Source of the DNA: Chloroflexi bacterium OLB14
GTDB taxonomy: Bacteria; Chloroflexota; Anaerolineae; Anaerolineales; Villigracilaceae
DNA length: 64,000 nt
Assembly: GCA_001567105.1 (NCBI GenBank)
Contig: LMZR01000018.1
Location: 62,001-126,000, forward strand
Reading direction: 5' to 3'
Positions 26,985 through 37,200 of this stretch are shown piece by piece. Numbering within the stretch: position 1 is the stretch's first letter; each line of letters starts with the position of its first letter. The position numbers and the translations under genes are program-made. The notes under the pieces are model-generated. The model saw only the letters and a list, made by a program, of their open reading frames with translations. It had not been told where the DNA came from and searched no databases.

Positions 26985-29412
26985 CTACATCTCCACCACA
27001 CACGGCGATTCATCTTTCACGATTACGCTTTCGCCGTTTCCAAAAGTGACAGTAGTTTGTTCGGCTGTTCTGACAATCGTCAAGCCTTTGTATTTAATCG
27101 TCACTGAAAATGGAAAAAGATTTTTCCCTTCCAGTTTAACTTTTTCAGCGGAATAAATTGTTACGCCTAATGCTTGCATAAATAAACCAACGGGCGCGAG
27201 ACCTGTTAGTGCATTTCTTTCGCCAAGCCCTGTGCCTTTTTCAGCATGATAGCGTTGATAAAAAGTTCTATTTTGTTTTAAGTTTTGTATAACAGCATTC
27301 ATCAAATGGGCAGTTAAGCGTGTGGCTTCGGCGCGAAAACCATAATCCAATAAACCTTCGGCAAGTAATAAATTCCATTGCAAACTAACACTAGATGAAA
27401 CCGATTCAGATTCTTTATTCAATGTCAATGGTAATGAGGGCAAACCAAATGGTCTATCAAATCGTTCGGCAGTCATAATATTTCTGCCAACCAATGCGTA
27501 TGCTTTTTGCTTTTCCATCACCCCTGCCCACAGTGGCAACCCCAGCGTAATATCTTCTCCTGTCATATCCACAATTTTGACGTTGATTTTATCGGCGGGT
27601 TCTAATCCTATAACACTAACTCTGCCAATTTTATAAAATATTTTTTGACTCGTTGCAACAAGCCCACCAGTGCGCCATTGAAACTGACTACCCGATATTG
27701 TTTCAGATTCACCTTTGGCGTTTTTTGGGGTAAAACTCGCTGATAATAACTTCAGGTCGCTTCGCTACCGGACTTTTGGTTTGGATTTCGATTAGCAACC
27801 TGACTCCTACCTCAGACTCAAACTTTGGTTTCATGTTGCCATCGCCTTTTTTCTTGGCAATAATTTTGGATGCTGTCATTACACCTGTTTCTCTATCACG
27901 ATATGAGTAAAAGCTGGTGCGGGCATTCCAACTGGCTTCAAGTGAGGCTTTTATTTTTTCTGCTTGTGCTTGGATTAATGCAGTTTCTTCATTTGGCTTG
28001 CCAAGTTTGTTTGCTATCTTGGCGAGTGCATTGGATTCTTTATATAGCATAGATTCCAGAGCAGGGCTATGTACATACGAAACGTCAAGCCCTTGAGACC
28101 AAGGATTCCAAACGTCGAAGAGTGGGTTATCTTCAAAACCTGTTTGCAGAATATGATCCCATTCTGGAATGCCATCTCTATTTCTGTCGTGAATGCCTGC
28201 AAACCATGCCCAAAAAAATTTGATTAACTTTGGAAATGCCTCTGCTAAAAAAGTTTTCATCGCCTGTGCGTTGATAATATTTCCATGCCATGCTGGCAAG
28301 AATAGGCATACATAAAAATTTTTCCACGTTGCCCACCTAAGCCAGGTTTGCCATCTATTTCACCATCTTCATCTTGTGTGTGTAAAAAGTTTAATATTAA
28401 ATTTTTTGTTATATGTGGCGTGCCATGCAATATATTAGAGAGATAGTAAGCATCTAATGCAAATTGACCATTCCATGCGGGGGGGTAATCTGTTCCGTCA
28501 CCTGCATGTGAATAACCGTTATCTATATGCCTTGCTTGTACACAAGATGGATATGGTAGGTGGTTTCCATTGTTGATAAATAAAGATTGGGCTGTTTGTT
28601 GGCTCATAGCCAAGGCGGCGTCCCAGTCGTTATCACCGGTGCGAATATCTAATATTTGGCTGGCGTTTGTCATTTCGATGCGGGCTATTTCAGCGGGCCA
28701 TGAACGGGCGGTTGTTTTTCGGGCTAAATCAAATGCTTCGGGGATGGTATCTTGTGCGGCTTGGGCGAAGGATAAAGTTCGAGTGGAACCGGGACCAAGT
28801 TCAAGGTCAAGTAGAAGCGAGGCGTAGGGTCCAGGTCCATGTTGAGGTCCACCTGTCATAAAAATTACAGGGGCAATTCCGCTGGTTTGTCCGGCAAGAA
28901 TGTTTACAAGTTGTTGCTGGGTAGGCACAATAGATTGCCCGTTGAGATGAGCTAGTGTGGCGCATACTTCTAGCTTGATTTGACGCGTGGCGTTGCTTTT
29001 GTTTGTGAGGATGATGCGCCCTGCCATGGCGTTAGATTCTGGTATCCAGAAATCGGTTGTGGTGTGTAAGTTTTCGAAGGGAACAAATTCGAGTGTTAGG
29101 AAGTTTGGGTAGAAGCGTTTGAGCGCTGGTTGTACTGTAAATGTGTTTGGATCTGTGATGCTGTTGTTGCCTTCGCTGAAACGTAAAAAAAATGCGCATG
29201 GAACGCGCACGTAAACCGTAGGTGGTAGAGATGCCAATTGCAGACCTTTCTGGGTCTTTGCTACCGAGTTCTACTTCCCAGATGTGGTCGTTGGTGTAAT
29301 TTGTTTTACTGAGGCGGGCATCGGCGGCTAGGGTTAGGTATAGTGGGTCGCCAATGCGAAGTGACCAATCGCGCATATCTCTAATTGTAAGGTTGAAATG
29401 ATGGTTGGTCAA
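26985..29412 (-). CDS. GH63/GDE-like glucosidase (four frameshifts)
   Basis: About 809 residues in four overlapping pieces. The breaks are at A/T runs near 29191, 28318, 28252 and 27726; after joining, text is continuous (SMRIFLRFSEG, MPILASMAWKYYQRTGDENFF, AKGESETISGSQFQWR). The N-terminal third is a beta-sandwich; the rest is an (alpha/alpha)6 barrel with DWDAALAMSQQTAQSL, PAWNGQFALDAYYL, the acidic AGIHDRNRDGIPEWDH motif and a late EKGTGLGERNALTGLAP. This is the clan of GH63 glucosidases and glycogen debranching enzymes. With the phosphorylase and GpgS genes it may hydrolyse glucosylglycerate-type solutes or glycogen. Confidence 0.75.
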
Positions 29413-29593
29413 ACGGGTATAATTTAAGAGAATTAGAGACTAGAGATTTGTACATGGTAATTAGTAATTAAAAAACCTTGCTGCGAGTTTCACTAATTTG
29501 TGCGAATTTTTTAAACAATTAGCGAAAATCTGCGTAATTCGTGGCTAAAATATTTTAGGTATTATTAGAAGACGACATAACAAGGAGATTAAC

Positions 29594-30043
29594 ATGGCAG
29601 GATTATATTTTGAAGAATTTACAGTTGGGCAAGTTGTGAAAACACTATCACGTACGGTGAGCGAAGATGCAATTTTTAATTTTGCTGGGTTAACAGGCGA
29701 CTATAACCAAATTCATACAGATGCCGAGTTTGCAAAGACGACGCAATTTGGTCAACGTATTGCGCATGGTTTGTTGGGTTTGTCAATTGCCACTGGGTTA
29801 ATTATGCGCACTGGGTATCTTGAAGGAACTGTGTTAGCCTTTCGTGAAATTCAAGAATGGAAATTTATAAAACCAATTTTTATTGGTGATACGATTCATG
29901 CTTTGTTAACCGTTACTGAAATGAAAGCATTGCCACGAATTGGGGCAGGGGCATTGATTGCTTTGGTTGAAGTGAAAAATCAAAGTGATGAAGTGCTACA
30001 AAAAGGAACGTTGAATCTTTTGGTGTTAAGCAAACCCAAATAA
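29594..30043 (+). CDS. MaoC-like (R)-specific enoyl hydratase family protein
   Basis: 149 residues, one hot-dog fold. The hydratase motif reads FAGLTGDYNQIHTDAEFAKTTQFGQRIAHGLL, with the catalytic Asp and His conserved. It probably hydrates an enoyl-CoA or related thioester in the cytoplasm. AAGGAG is placed 7 bases before the ATG. No fatty-acid or PHA genes are adjacent, so the pathway is open. Confidence 0.88.
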   Translation: MAGLYFEEFTVGQVVKTLSRTVSEDAIFNFAGLTGDYNQIHTDAEFAKTTQFGQRIAHGLLGLSIATGLIMRTGYLEGTVLAFREIQEWKFIKPIFIGDTIHALLTVTEMKALPRIGAGALIALVEVKNQSDEVLQKGTLNLLVLSKPK

Positions 30044-30126
30044 TTAATCCGCTAATCTACGCCAATGTACGCGAATAAATAGTTAGCGAAAATTGGTGCA
30101 GATTAGTGGATTCAAAAGGTATTAAA

Positions 30127-33100
30127 ATGCGCAACGATGATAATGATAGATTACACCGCCGAAAAGCCGAGGAAGAAACTCGTAACGATATAGAACCGCC
30201 TCCCTCTTCGGGGACAACTGCTTCTAAAAAGACGCAAGGTACTACGCCGCTACTTAATCTGCCAGATGTAGATAAAGATAACATGCCACTACCTAAACGA
30301 GTAGATGAGGTGGATTTGGATGGTACACGGGTTTCGCCGGCGGCGTATCGTCAAACACAGCATCAAAATCAACAAGCGCAACGACCTGTCTATCGCTTGC
30401 CGAATCAACAACCTCAACAAAGGCAAGGGTATTCACAAAATCCTGCTCCTCAATTGCAAACTTCATTGTGGAATAAATTTCAAACGTGGGTCATTTCATT
30501 TTTTTCTGGTTTAAGTAAAAACAAGAAGTCTATTCGTTATGGTTGTATTACTTCTGTGTTTATTCTGGTTTTTATTGGTTTATGTGTTGCATCTTTCTTT
30601 GTTTACCAATATGCCGCTATTGCGCGTACTTTGCCCGCAGTTGATGATCTTAAAAATCGAGCTTCTCAATTTGAAACAACACGTATCTTAGATCGAAACG
30701 GTCAACCGTTGTACGACATCTTAGACCCGACAGCTGGGCGGCGCACTTATGTTTCACTGGAAGATATATCTCCTTATTTAGTTGCTGCTACCATTGCTAC
30801 CGAAGATAAAGACTTTTATAACAACCCTGGTTTTGATCCTATTGGCATTATCCGGGCTTTGTGGCAGAACTATATTACTGATGGACAAGGCGGCGGGGCA
30901 TCTACCATTACGCAACAGCTTGCCCGCGCTTTGTTACTTTCGCCAGAAGAACGGGCGCAACGAACTTACACTAGAAAAACGCGTGAAATTATTTTGGCGG
31001 CAGAAATTACACGTCGATATTCAAAAGATGAAATTTTAGAATTGTATTTAAATGAAATTTATTATGGCAACTTAGCCTATGGAATTGAAGCCGCCGCCGA
31101 GACTTATTTCCATAAAACTGCCAAAGATTTAACTTTAGCCGAAGCTTCTTTTTTAGCGGGCTTACCACAATCTCCTGCTGTGTATGATATTTATACTAAC
31201 CCTGAGCCAACATTAATCCGTCAGCAACAAGTATTAGTATTAATGTATGAACTAAGCCAGCAAAGAGATTGTATTGAGGTTAGCAATAGCGAAACCCCAA
31301 TTTGTATTGACCCAATGGCAACTGTAGAAGCCGCTAACTACATCAAAACATATTCATTTACTCCCCCTACATTCAGTGCCAAATATCCACATTGGGTTAA
31401 TTATGTGCGTGCTGAATTAGAAAAATTATATGACGCACAAACAATTTACCGCTCAGGCTTTGTGGTTTACACCACACTAGACCCCGTACTACAAGACCGC
31501 GCTCAACAATTAGTGACAGACCAAGTTGCTAGCATGGCTGGTAACAATACTAAAAATGGTGCGTTGCTTGCTATTCAACCATCTACAGGGCAAATTCTTG
31601 CAATGGTAGGTTCACCAGATTTCAATAATGTAGAAATTTCTGGGCAAATCAACATGGCAATTAGCTCCACACGTCAGCCGGGCTCATCCATCAAACCAAT
31701 TACGTATGTCGCCGCATTTGAAAAAGGATGGACGCCTTCCACGTGGCTATGGGATGTCCCCACACAATTCCCTGATGGTGCCAACCCGCCATACGAGCCT
31801 AAAAATTACGACAATACATTTCACGGCGGTATGACAGTTCGCCAAGCCTTATCAAACTCATTTAACATCCCTGCTGTTAAAGCCCTCGAATTTGTTGGCA
31901 TCTATGATGACCCTAACACGCCTGAAAAAGACGGCATGATTGCTATGGCAGAAAGATTAGGCATCAAATCACTGACTCGTAACGATTATGGCTTATCACT
32001 GACATTAGGAGGTGGCGATGTTAGCCTAATAGAAATGACCTCCGCTTATGCAGTTTTTGCCAATGGAGGGAAGAAACTCCCGCCTGTTGCTATACTAAAG
32101 ATCACAAACTTTGCAGGTGATGTTATTTACGAATATCAGCCACCCCAAGCAGAACAAGCCATTCGAGCCGAACATGCTTACCTAATCTCATCCATCCTTT
32201 CCGATAACGAAGCCCGTTCATGGATGTTTGGTCGTAACTCTCTCCTAAATCTTTCATTCCCTGTTGCCGCAAAAACAGGCACCACCAATGATATCCGTGA
32301 TAATTGGACGATAGGCTATACCCCCGACTTAGTAACAGGTGTGTGGATTGGCAATGCCGACTACACCCCCATGCTAAATTCAACAGGCTTAAGCGGAGCG
32401 GCACCTATTTGGTCACAGTTTATGGAATTTGCAGTTCCATATCTCAGCAATGGCGCACCTACACCATTCACCCGCCCAGACGGCATCATCGAAAAGGTAG
32501 TCTGTCGGTTATCCGGCACCGAACCCTCAAACTCATGTAAATCACAATACACTGAATTATTTGCATTCGATCAACCACCACTTCCACCAGGGCAAGACCT
32601 TTCACGTCGTATCAAAATTGACGAGTGGACACAATATCAAGCATCAGAAGCGTGCAAAGGACCAAGCACTGAAGCAGTCGTAATGAACGTCCAAGATAAA
32701 TGGGCGCGTGAATGGTTCGAAACCAAACCAGGCAGAAACTGGCTAGAAGAACATGACCTACCCGAACATCCAATTTATGCACCAGATCGAGAGTGCCAAG
32801 CCAGCGACCCTCAACCTGAAATTGATATTCACTTAACCAACGGGCAAGTCATCTCTGCTCCCATGCTAGAAATCAAAGGCACTGCCACATCTGATAAATT
32901 TGCCAAAGGATGGTTTTTAGAATTCGGCATTGGTGATAACCCCACTGCTTGGTTCCCCCTAGCACAAAGTGATAACCCAATTGAAAATGGTACTTTATAT
33001 AACTGGGATACTTCTGCCTTGCCAAATGGATTAATCTCATTGCGTTTAACACTAATTGGTGAACATGCTAACGTAGACAAACGCCTCATTCTTAACCTCA

Positions 33101-33258
33101 GCTTGCCTACAGCAACCCCGCCACCTGCCACACCGACAAATACCCTAGCCCCACCAACCGCCACATGGACCCCAACCATCTTCATCACCCCAACCGATAC
33201 AACAATGCCGCCTATAACGGATACACCTGCATTGCCAACTGAAACAGCGACTCCATAA
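30127..33258 (+). CDS. Class A penicillin-binding protein (bifunctional transglycosylase/transpeptidase)
   Basis: 1043 residues. A charged, Gln-rich cytoplasmic region (1-135) precedes one membrane helix (about 140-162). The GT51 domain has ATIATEDKDFYNNPGFDP, GGASTITQQLAR and RKTREIILAAEI; the transpeptidase domain has the SSIK tetrad, SNS and KTGTTND. The C-terminus adds a beta domain and a Thr/Pro-rich tail. It polymerises and cross-links peptidoglycan outside the membrane. I chose the ATG at 30127 (AAAGG upstream). Gene presence implies a peptidoglycan wall. Confidence 0.95.
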   Translation: MRNDDNDRLHRRKAEEETRNDIEPPPSSGTTASKKTQGTTPLLNLPDVDKDNMPLPKRVDEVDLDGTRVSPAAYRQTQHQNQQAQRPVYRLPNQQPQQRQGYSQNPAPQLQTSLWNKFQTWVISFFSGLSKNKKSIRYGCITSVFILVFIGLCVASFFVYQYAAIARTLPAVDDLKNRASQFETTRILDRNGQPLYDILDPTAGRRTYVSLEDISPYLVAATIATEDKDFYNNPGFDPIGIIRALWQNYITDGQGGGASTITQQLARALLLSPEERAQRTYTRKTREIILAAEITRRYSKDEILELYLNEIYYGNLAYGIEAAAETYFHKTAKDLTLAEASFLAGLPQSPAVYDIYTNPEPTLIRQQQVLVLMYELSQQRDCIEVSNSETPICIDPMATVEAANYIKTYSFTPPTFSAKYPHWVNYVRAELEKLYDAQTIYRSGFVVYTTLDPVLQDRAQQLVTDQVASMAGNNTKNGALLAIQPSTGQILAMVGSPDFNNVEISGQINMAISSTRQPGSSIKPITYVAAFEKGWTPSTWLWDVPTQFPDGANPPYEPKNYDNTFHGGMTVRQALSNSFNIPAVKALEFVGIYDDPNTPEKDGMIAMAERLGIKSLTRNDYGLSLTLGGGDVSLIEMTSAYAVFANGGKKLPPVAILKITNFAGDVIYEYQPPQAEQAIRAEHAYLISSILSDNEARSWMFGRNSLLNLSFPVAAKTGTTNDIRDNWTIGYTPDLVTGVWIGNADYTPMLNSTGLSGAAPIWSQFMEFAVPYLSNGAPTPFTRPDGIIEKVVCRLSGTEPSNSCKSQYTELFAFDQPPLPPGQDLSRRIKIDEWTQYQASEACKGPSTEAVVMNVQDKWAREWFETKPGRNWLEEHDLPEHPIYAPDRECQASDPQPEIDIHLTNGQVISAPMLEIKGTATSDKFAKGWFLEFGIGDNPTAWFPLAQSDNPIENGTLYNWDTSALPNGLISLRLTLIGEHANVDKRLILNLSLPTATPPPATPTNTLAPPTATWTPTIFITPTDTTMPPITDTPALPTETATP

Positions 33259-33273
33259 AATGAAGGATATCTT

Positions 33274-33987
33274 ATGAAATCATTAAACTGCCCAAACTGT
33301 GGTGCCATATTGCCTGAAACAAAGATCAAGTATGATATTGCATCATGCGAATATTGCGGCACAAATTTTCGTATTCCTAAAAGCATGACACCTGAGCCTG
33401 ATATGGGAGATTTATTATTAGGCGCAGATTTTTCAGATAGTACCATGCCTGGCTGGCAATTATTTAACCAAGATAAATTAACATTTCATAAAGGGCAACC
33501 GAATGAAATGCGCTGTAGGTTTACACCAAAAAAAGATGAAGCCTTTTATGTGTTGAAGAGCTCAGGCTTGGTAGATGATTTTGATGCTAGTGTTACTTTG
33601 CGTTTTACAGAAGGCAAAGAGGATATGACTCGAGCTGGCTTTTACTTGCGCTTTTCTGATGATGGCGGGTATACAATTTTTATTTCTGCTATTGCTTCTT
33701 ATCAAGTAGGTGTATTTACTAAAGGTACAGATAATAAACTGGTTTGGAAGAAAATTTTGCCATGGACTGCACATACAGCCTTGAAAAAGGGATTCAATCA
33801 GAGTAATCGTTTGAGGGTAATTTGTAACCGTGAACAATTCCGTTTGTATTTTAACGGTGTTTTGGCGGCTTCCTTTAAAGATGCTACATGGTCTGTAGGG
33901 AAATTTTGTCTGACGGTTGACCCGTATGAAGATGACGGTGGGTTTGCTTTTTCGGATTTGCAGTTGCGGGAAGTGTTGAAAAGGTAG
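33274..33987 (+). CDS. Zinc-ribbon protein with concanavalin-like (DUF1080/LamG-type) domain
   Basis: 237 residues. The N-terminus is a double-CxxC zinc ribbon (CPNCG at 6-10, CEYCG at 28-32). Residues about 50-235 form a beta-sandwich like DUF1080 or laminin-G domains (AGFYLRFSDDGGYTIFISA, NRLRVICNREQFRLYFNG, FAFSDLQLREV). It has no signal peptide. It follows the PBP gene by 15 bases with AAGGAT before the ATG, so it is probably cotranscribed. Function unknown. Confidence 0.7.
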   Translation: MKSLNCPNCGAILPETKIKYDIASCEYCGTNFRIPKSMTPEPDMGDLLLGADFSDSTMPGWQLFNQDKLTFHKGQPNEMRCRFTPKKDEAFYVLKSSGLVDDFDASVTLRFTEGKEDMTRAGFYLRFSDDGGYTIFISAIASYQVGVFTKGTDNKLVWKKILPWTAHTALKKGFNQSNRLRVICNREQFRLYFNGVLAASFKDATWSVGKFCLTVDPYEDDGGFAFSDLQLREVLKR

Positions 33988-34086
33988 GGAATAAGCATAA
34001 AGTAGATGGAGCAGAATCAACTGTCGGTTAGGGGAGAGGCGTTAAGTCTGCTTTAAGGTTTAGGTCTCTTCTATGATTAACAACCC

Positions 34087-34115
34087 TTGACGGGGGATGG
34101 TCAAGTGTATATAAT
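34087..34115 (+). promoter_or_regulatory. Sigma-70-type promoter upstream of rpoC
   Basis: TTGACG, a 17-base spacer and TATAAT. It predicts an rpoC leader of about 140 bases. Confidence 0.8.
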
Positions 34116-34153
34116 TGCCTAGTTGGATGTGAAAAAAACCGAAGTAAATAATA

Positions 34154-34187
34154 GCAAGCGCTTTGAGGAAATGCCTCATGCGCTTGC
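34154..34187 (+). promoter_or_regulatory. Leader hairpin before rpoC
   Basis: GCAAGCGC pairs with GCGCTTGC (8 bp), and inside it TGAGG pairs with CCTCA. It lies in the predicted leader, about 40 bases after the promoter, and is followed by ATTTGTTTGT. It may act as an attenuator or protein-binding site; not a strong terminator by itself. Confidence 0.5.
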
Positions 34188-34264
34188 ATTTGTTTGTCTC
34201 TATAGCGAATTTGCTATGCGCTATGAGAAAAACTTGGTTTGAATTTTATTAAGGAGAGGCTTCT

Positions 34265-37200
34265 GTGGAAACTAAAGGATTAACTGCACTCCGAATCAGT
34301 TTGGCATCGCCACAAACCATTATGTCTTGGTCTTATGGTGAGGTGTTGAAACCCGAAACGATTAACTATCGGCGTTTGCGCCCTGAGAAGGACGGTTTGT
34401 TTTGCGAGGCGATTTTTGGACCGACACGCGATTGGCAATGTTATTGCGGTAAGTATAAAAACCCCCGTTATAAAGGTATCACTTGTGAAAAATGCGGCGT
34501 TGAAGTAACCCGCTCTGCTGTGCGCCGTGAACGCATGGGGCATATTGGCTTAGCTTCTCCTGTGGCGCATATTTGGTATACCCGCCGTATTCCATCTCAG
34601 ATGGGTATGTTGTTAGATATTTCGCGCCGTAATTTAGACCGTGTTTTATATTTTGCTCAGTATATTGTCACTTATGTGGATGAGGAAGCCCGTAAAAAGG
34701 CTTTGCAACGCCTCGAGGATGAAATTACAGTTTCGGAACGAGAACAAGCTTCTGGTATTAATGCTCGCATTGTTGAAATTAAACAAAAGCGCGACCAAAA
34801 AATTGCAGACTTGAAACAAAAGCAAGCCGCTTTAGAACAAGGCTATGATGAAGGCATTGCTGAAAAGTTAGACCCTGTGATTAAGGAAGGTCAGAAGTTA
34901 GAAAAACAACTTCAAGACCAAATGGGTGAAGCCGCTAAGAAAACTATTGTGTTTGAGCAAACTGGCGAAAAGATTATTGATGCAGGTGATAAAGTTGCCA
35001 GCAAACATATTACTTTAATTCAAAAGACGGTACAAAAGAAACTTGAGTCTTTAGAAAATGAATTAAAAGATAAGCGCGCTGAAGAAATTGAAGAATTGAA
35101 GAAACAAACAGGCGTAATTAAAGCCCAAGCCGATTTGGATATGGAAGCTTTACGCAATGAATTAGATTCGAATACTTCTGCTTCATCTAACAACTCATCT
35201 CGTTTGCGTGATGAATTGTTGGAGTTACGCCCATTCACCTTCTTAAGCGAAATTCGCTATCGTGAATTGAAGCAACGCTGGGGGCAGGTCTTCCGTGCCG
35301 ATATGGGCGCTGAAGCCTTTTATGATATTCTCGAACGCCTTGACCTCGATAAACTTTCTGAAGAATTATGGCATGAAGTTCGCACCACTAAAAGTAAACA
35401 AAAACGTAAAAAAGCCACAACTCGTTTGAAGGTTGTAGAAGCCTTCCGCCGTTCTGGCAACCGCCCTGAGTGGATGATATTAACTGTGCTTCCTGTGATC
35501 CCTCCTGATTTGCGCCCAATGGTGCAGTTGGATGGCGGTCGCTTTGCCACATCAGACTTAAATGATTTATATCGCCGTGTGATTAACCGTAACAATCGCT
35601 TGAAGAGATTGCTCGAACTCGGCGCCCCAGATGTCATCATCCGCAATGAGAAGCGCATGTTGCAAGAAGCCGTTGATAGTTTGATTGATAACTCACAACG
35701 GGGCAAAGCCTTATCTCGCCGTGGTAGACGCGAATTAAAATCTTTGAGTGATATGCTCAAAGGCAAGAAAGGTCGCTTCCGCCGCAACTTGCTCGGTAAA
35801 CGTGTAGATTATTCAGGTCGTTCTGTAATTGTGGTAGGTCCGCAATTGAAATTAAATCAATGCGGTTTGCCCAAGAGCATGGCACTTGAGTTGTATCGCC
35901 CATTTGTGATTTCTCGTTTGGTGCAAAATGGATACGCCGCAAATGTAAAAGGTGCTCGCAGATTAATTGAACGCAACCGCCCCGAAGTTTGGGAAGCGTT
36001 AGAAAGCGTAATTGGCGACCGCCCTGTATTATTAAATCGCGCTCCTACTTTGCATCGTTTGGGTATTCAAGCCTTTGAACCTATTTTGATTGAAGGCTCT
36101 GCTATTCGTCTGCACCCATTGGTGACAACTGCTTTCAATGCAGACTTTGACGGCGACCAAATGGCTGTGCATGTTCCGCTCTCTCAAAAGGCAGTTAAAG
36201 AAGCGCGTGATTTGATGCTCGCTTCAAAGAACTTGCTCAAGCCTGCTGATGGTGAACCTATTATCTCGCCATCTAAAGATATGGTTTTAGGTGTGTATTA
36301 CCTAACCATGCCTCAAAACGCCAAGCACAAAGGTGATGGGCGCATCTTCGGTGATATGGATGAAGTTGAATTAGCTTATGCCCTCAACCAAGTTGAAGTT
36401 CATAGCGAAATCAAATTGCGTGTGACCACTTGGTACGACGATAAGCATGCTCGCTTGGCTGAGCCAACCACTCGCATGGTTGATACAACGGTCGGGCGTG
36501 TTTTGTTCAACCGTGTTTTGCCAGAACAAGTGCAATTTGTAAACAAAAAATTAGATAAAGGTGGCGTGAAAGACTTAATTGCCGAAGTGTACGAATTATG
36601 CGGTCAAGAAGTCACCACTAATGTTGCTGATGCAGTTAAAACAATTGGCTTTGAATATGCTATGAAATCCGGCACAACCTTAGCCGTAGCCGACATTACC
36701 ATTCCACCAGAACGCAAACCCATTATTGACGAAGCCTTGAAAGCAGTAGAAGTTGTCTTGCGAGATTTCCGTCGAGGTTTGTTAACAGAACAAGAAAAGA
36801 ATGAACGTGAAATTCAAATTTGGCAAGAAACAACCGACAAAGTTGCAGATGCAGTTAAACGCCACATGGACCCAGATGGCAACTTATCAACTATGGCTAC
36901 ATCTGGTGCTACCAAAGGTGGTTTTGCTACCATCTCACAATTAGCAGGTATGCGCGGTTTGATGGCAGACCCATCAGGTCGTATCATTCCAATGCCAATT
37001 CGTTCAAACTTCCGCGAAGGTTTAACCGCCCAAGAATATTTCATTTCTACACACGGTGCGCGTAAAGGTTTAGCAGATACCGCTTTGCGTACAGCCGATG
37101 CAGGTTACTTAACTCGCCGTTTAGTTGATATTGCCCAAGACATCATCATCAACGAACATGATTGTGGCACCCATGATGGTATATGGATTCGCAAAGCAGA

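Noticed and set aside
27755..27769. Palindrome GGTCGCTTCGCTACC in the GH63 gene as a third in-frame element family
   Set aside because: The stem is short and has a mismatch, so it cannot be told from chance.
32829..33446. A 205-codon open frame on the minus strand opposite the PBP tail
   Set aside because: It is Val/Gly-rich antisense of the Thr/Pro-rich C-terminus and has no ribosome binding site; the PBP reading is clearly real.
35320..35787. A 155-codon minus-strand frame inside rpoC
   Set aside because: Lies wholly within conserved rpoC sequence and has biased Ser/Arg composition typical of antisense.
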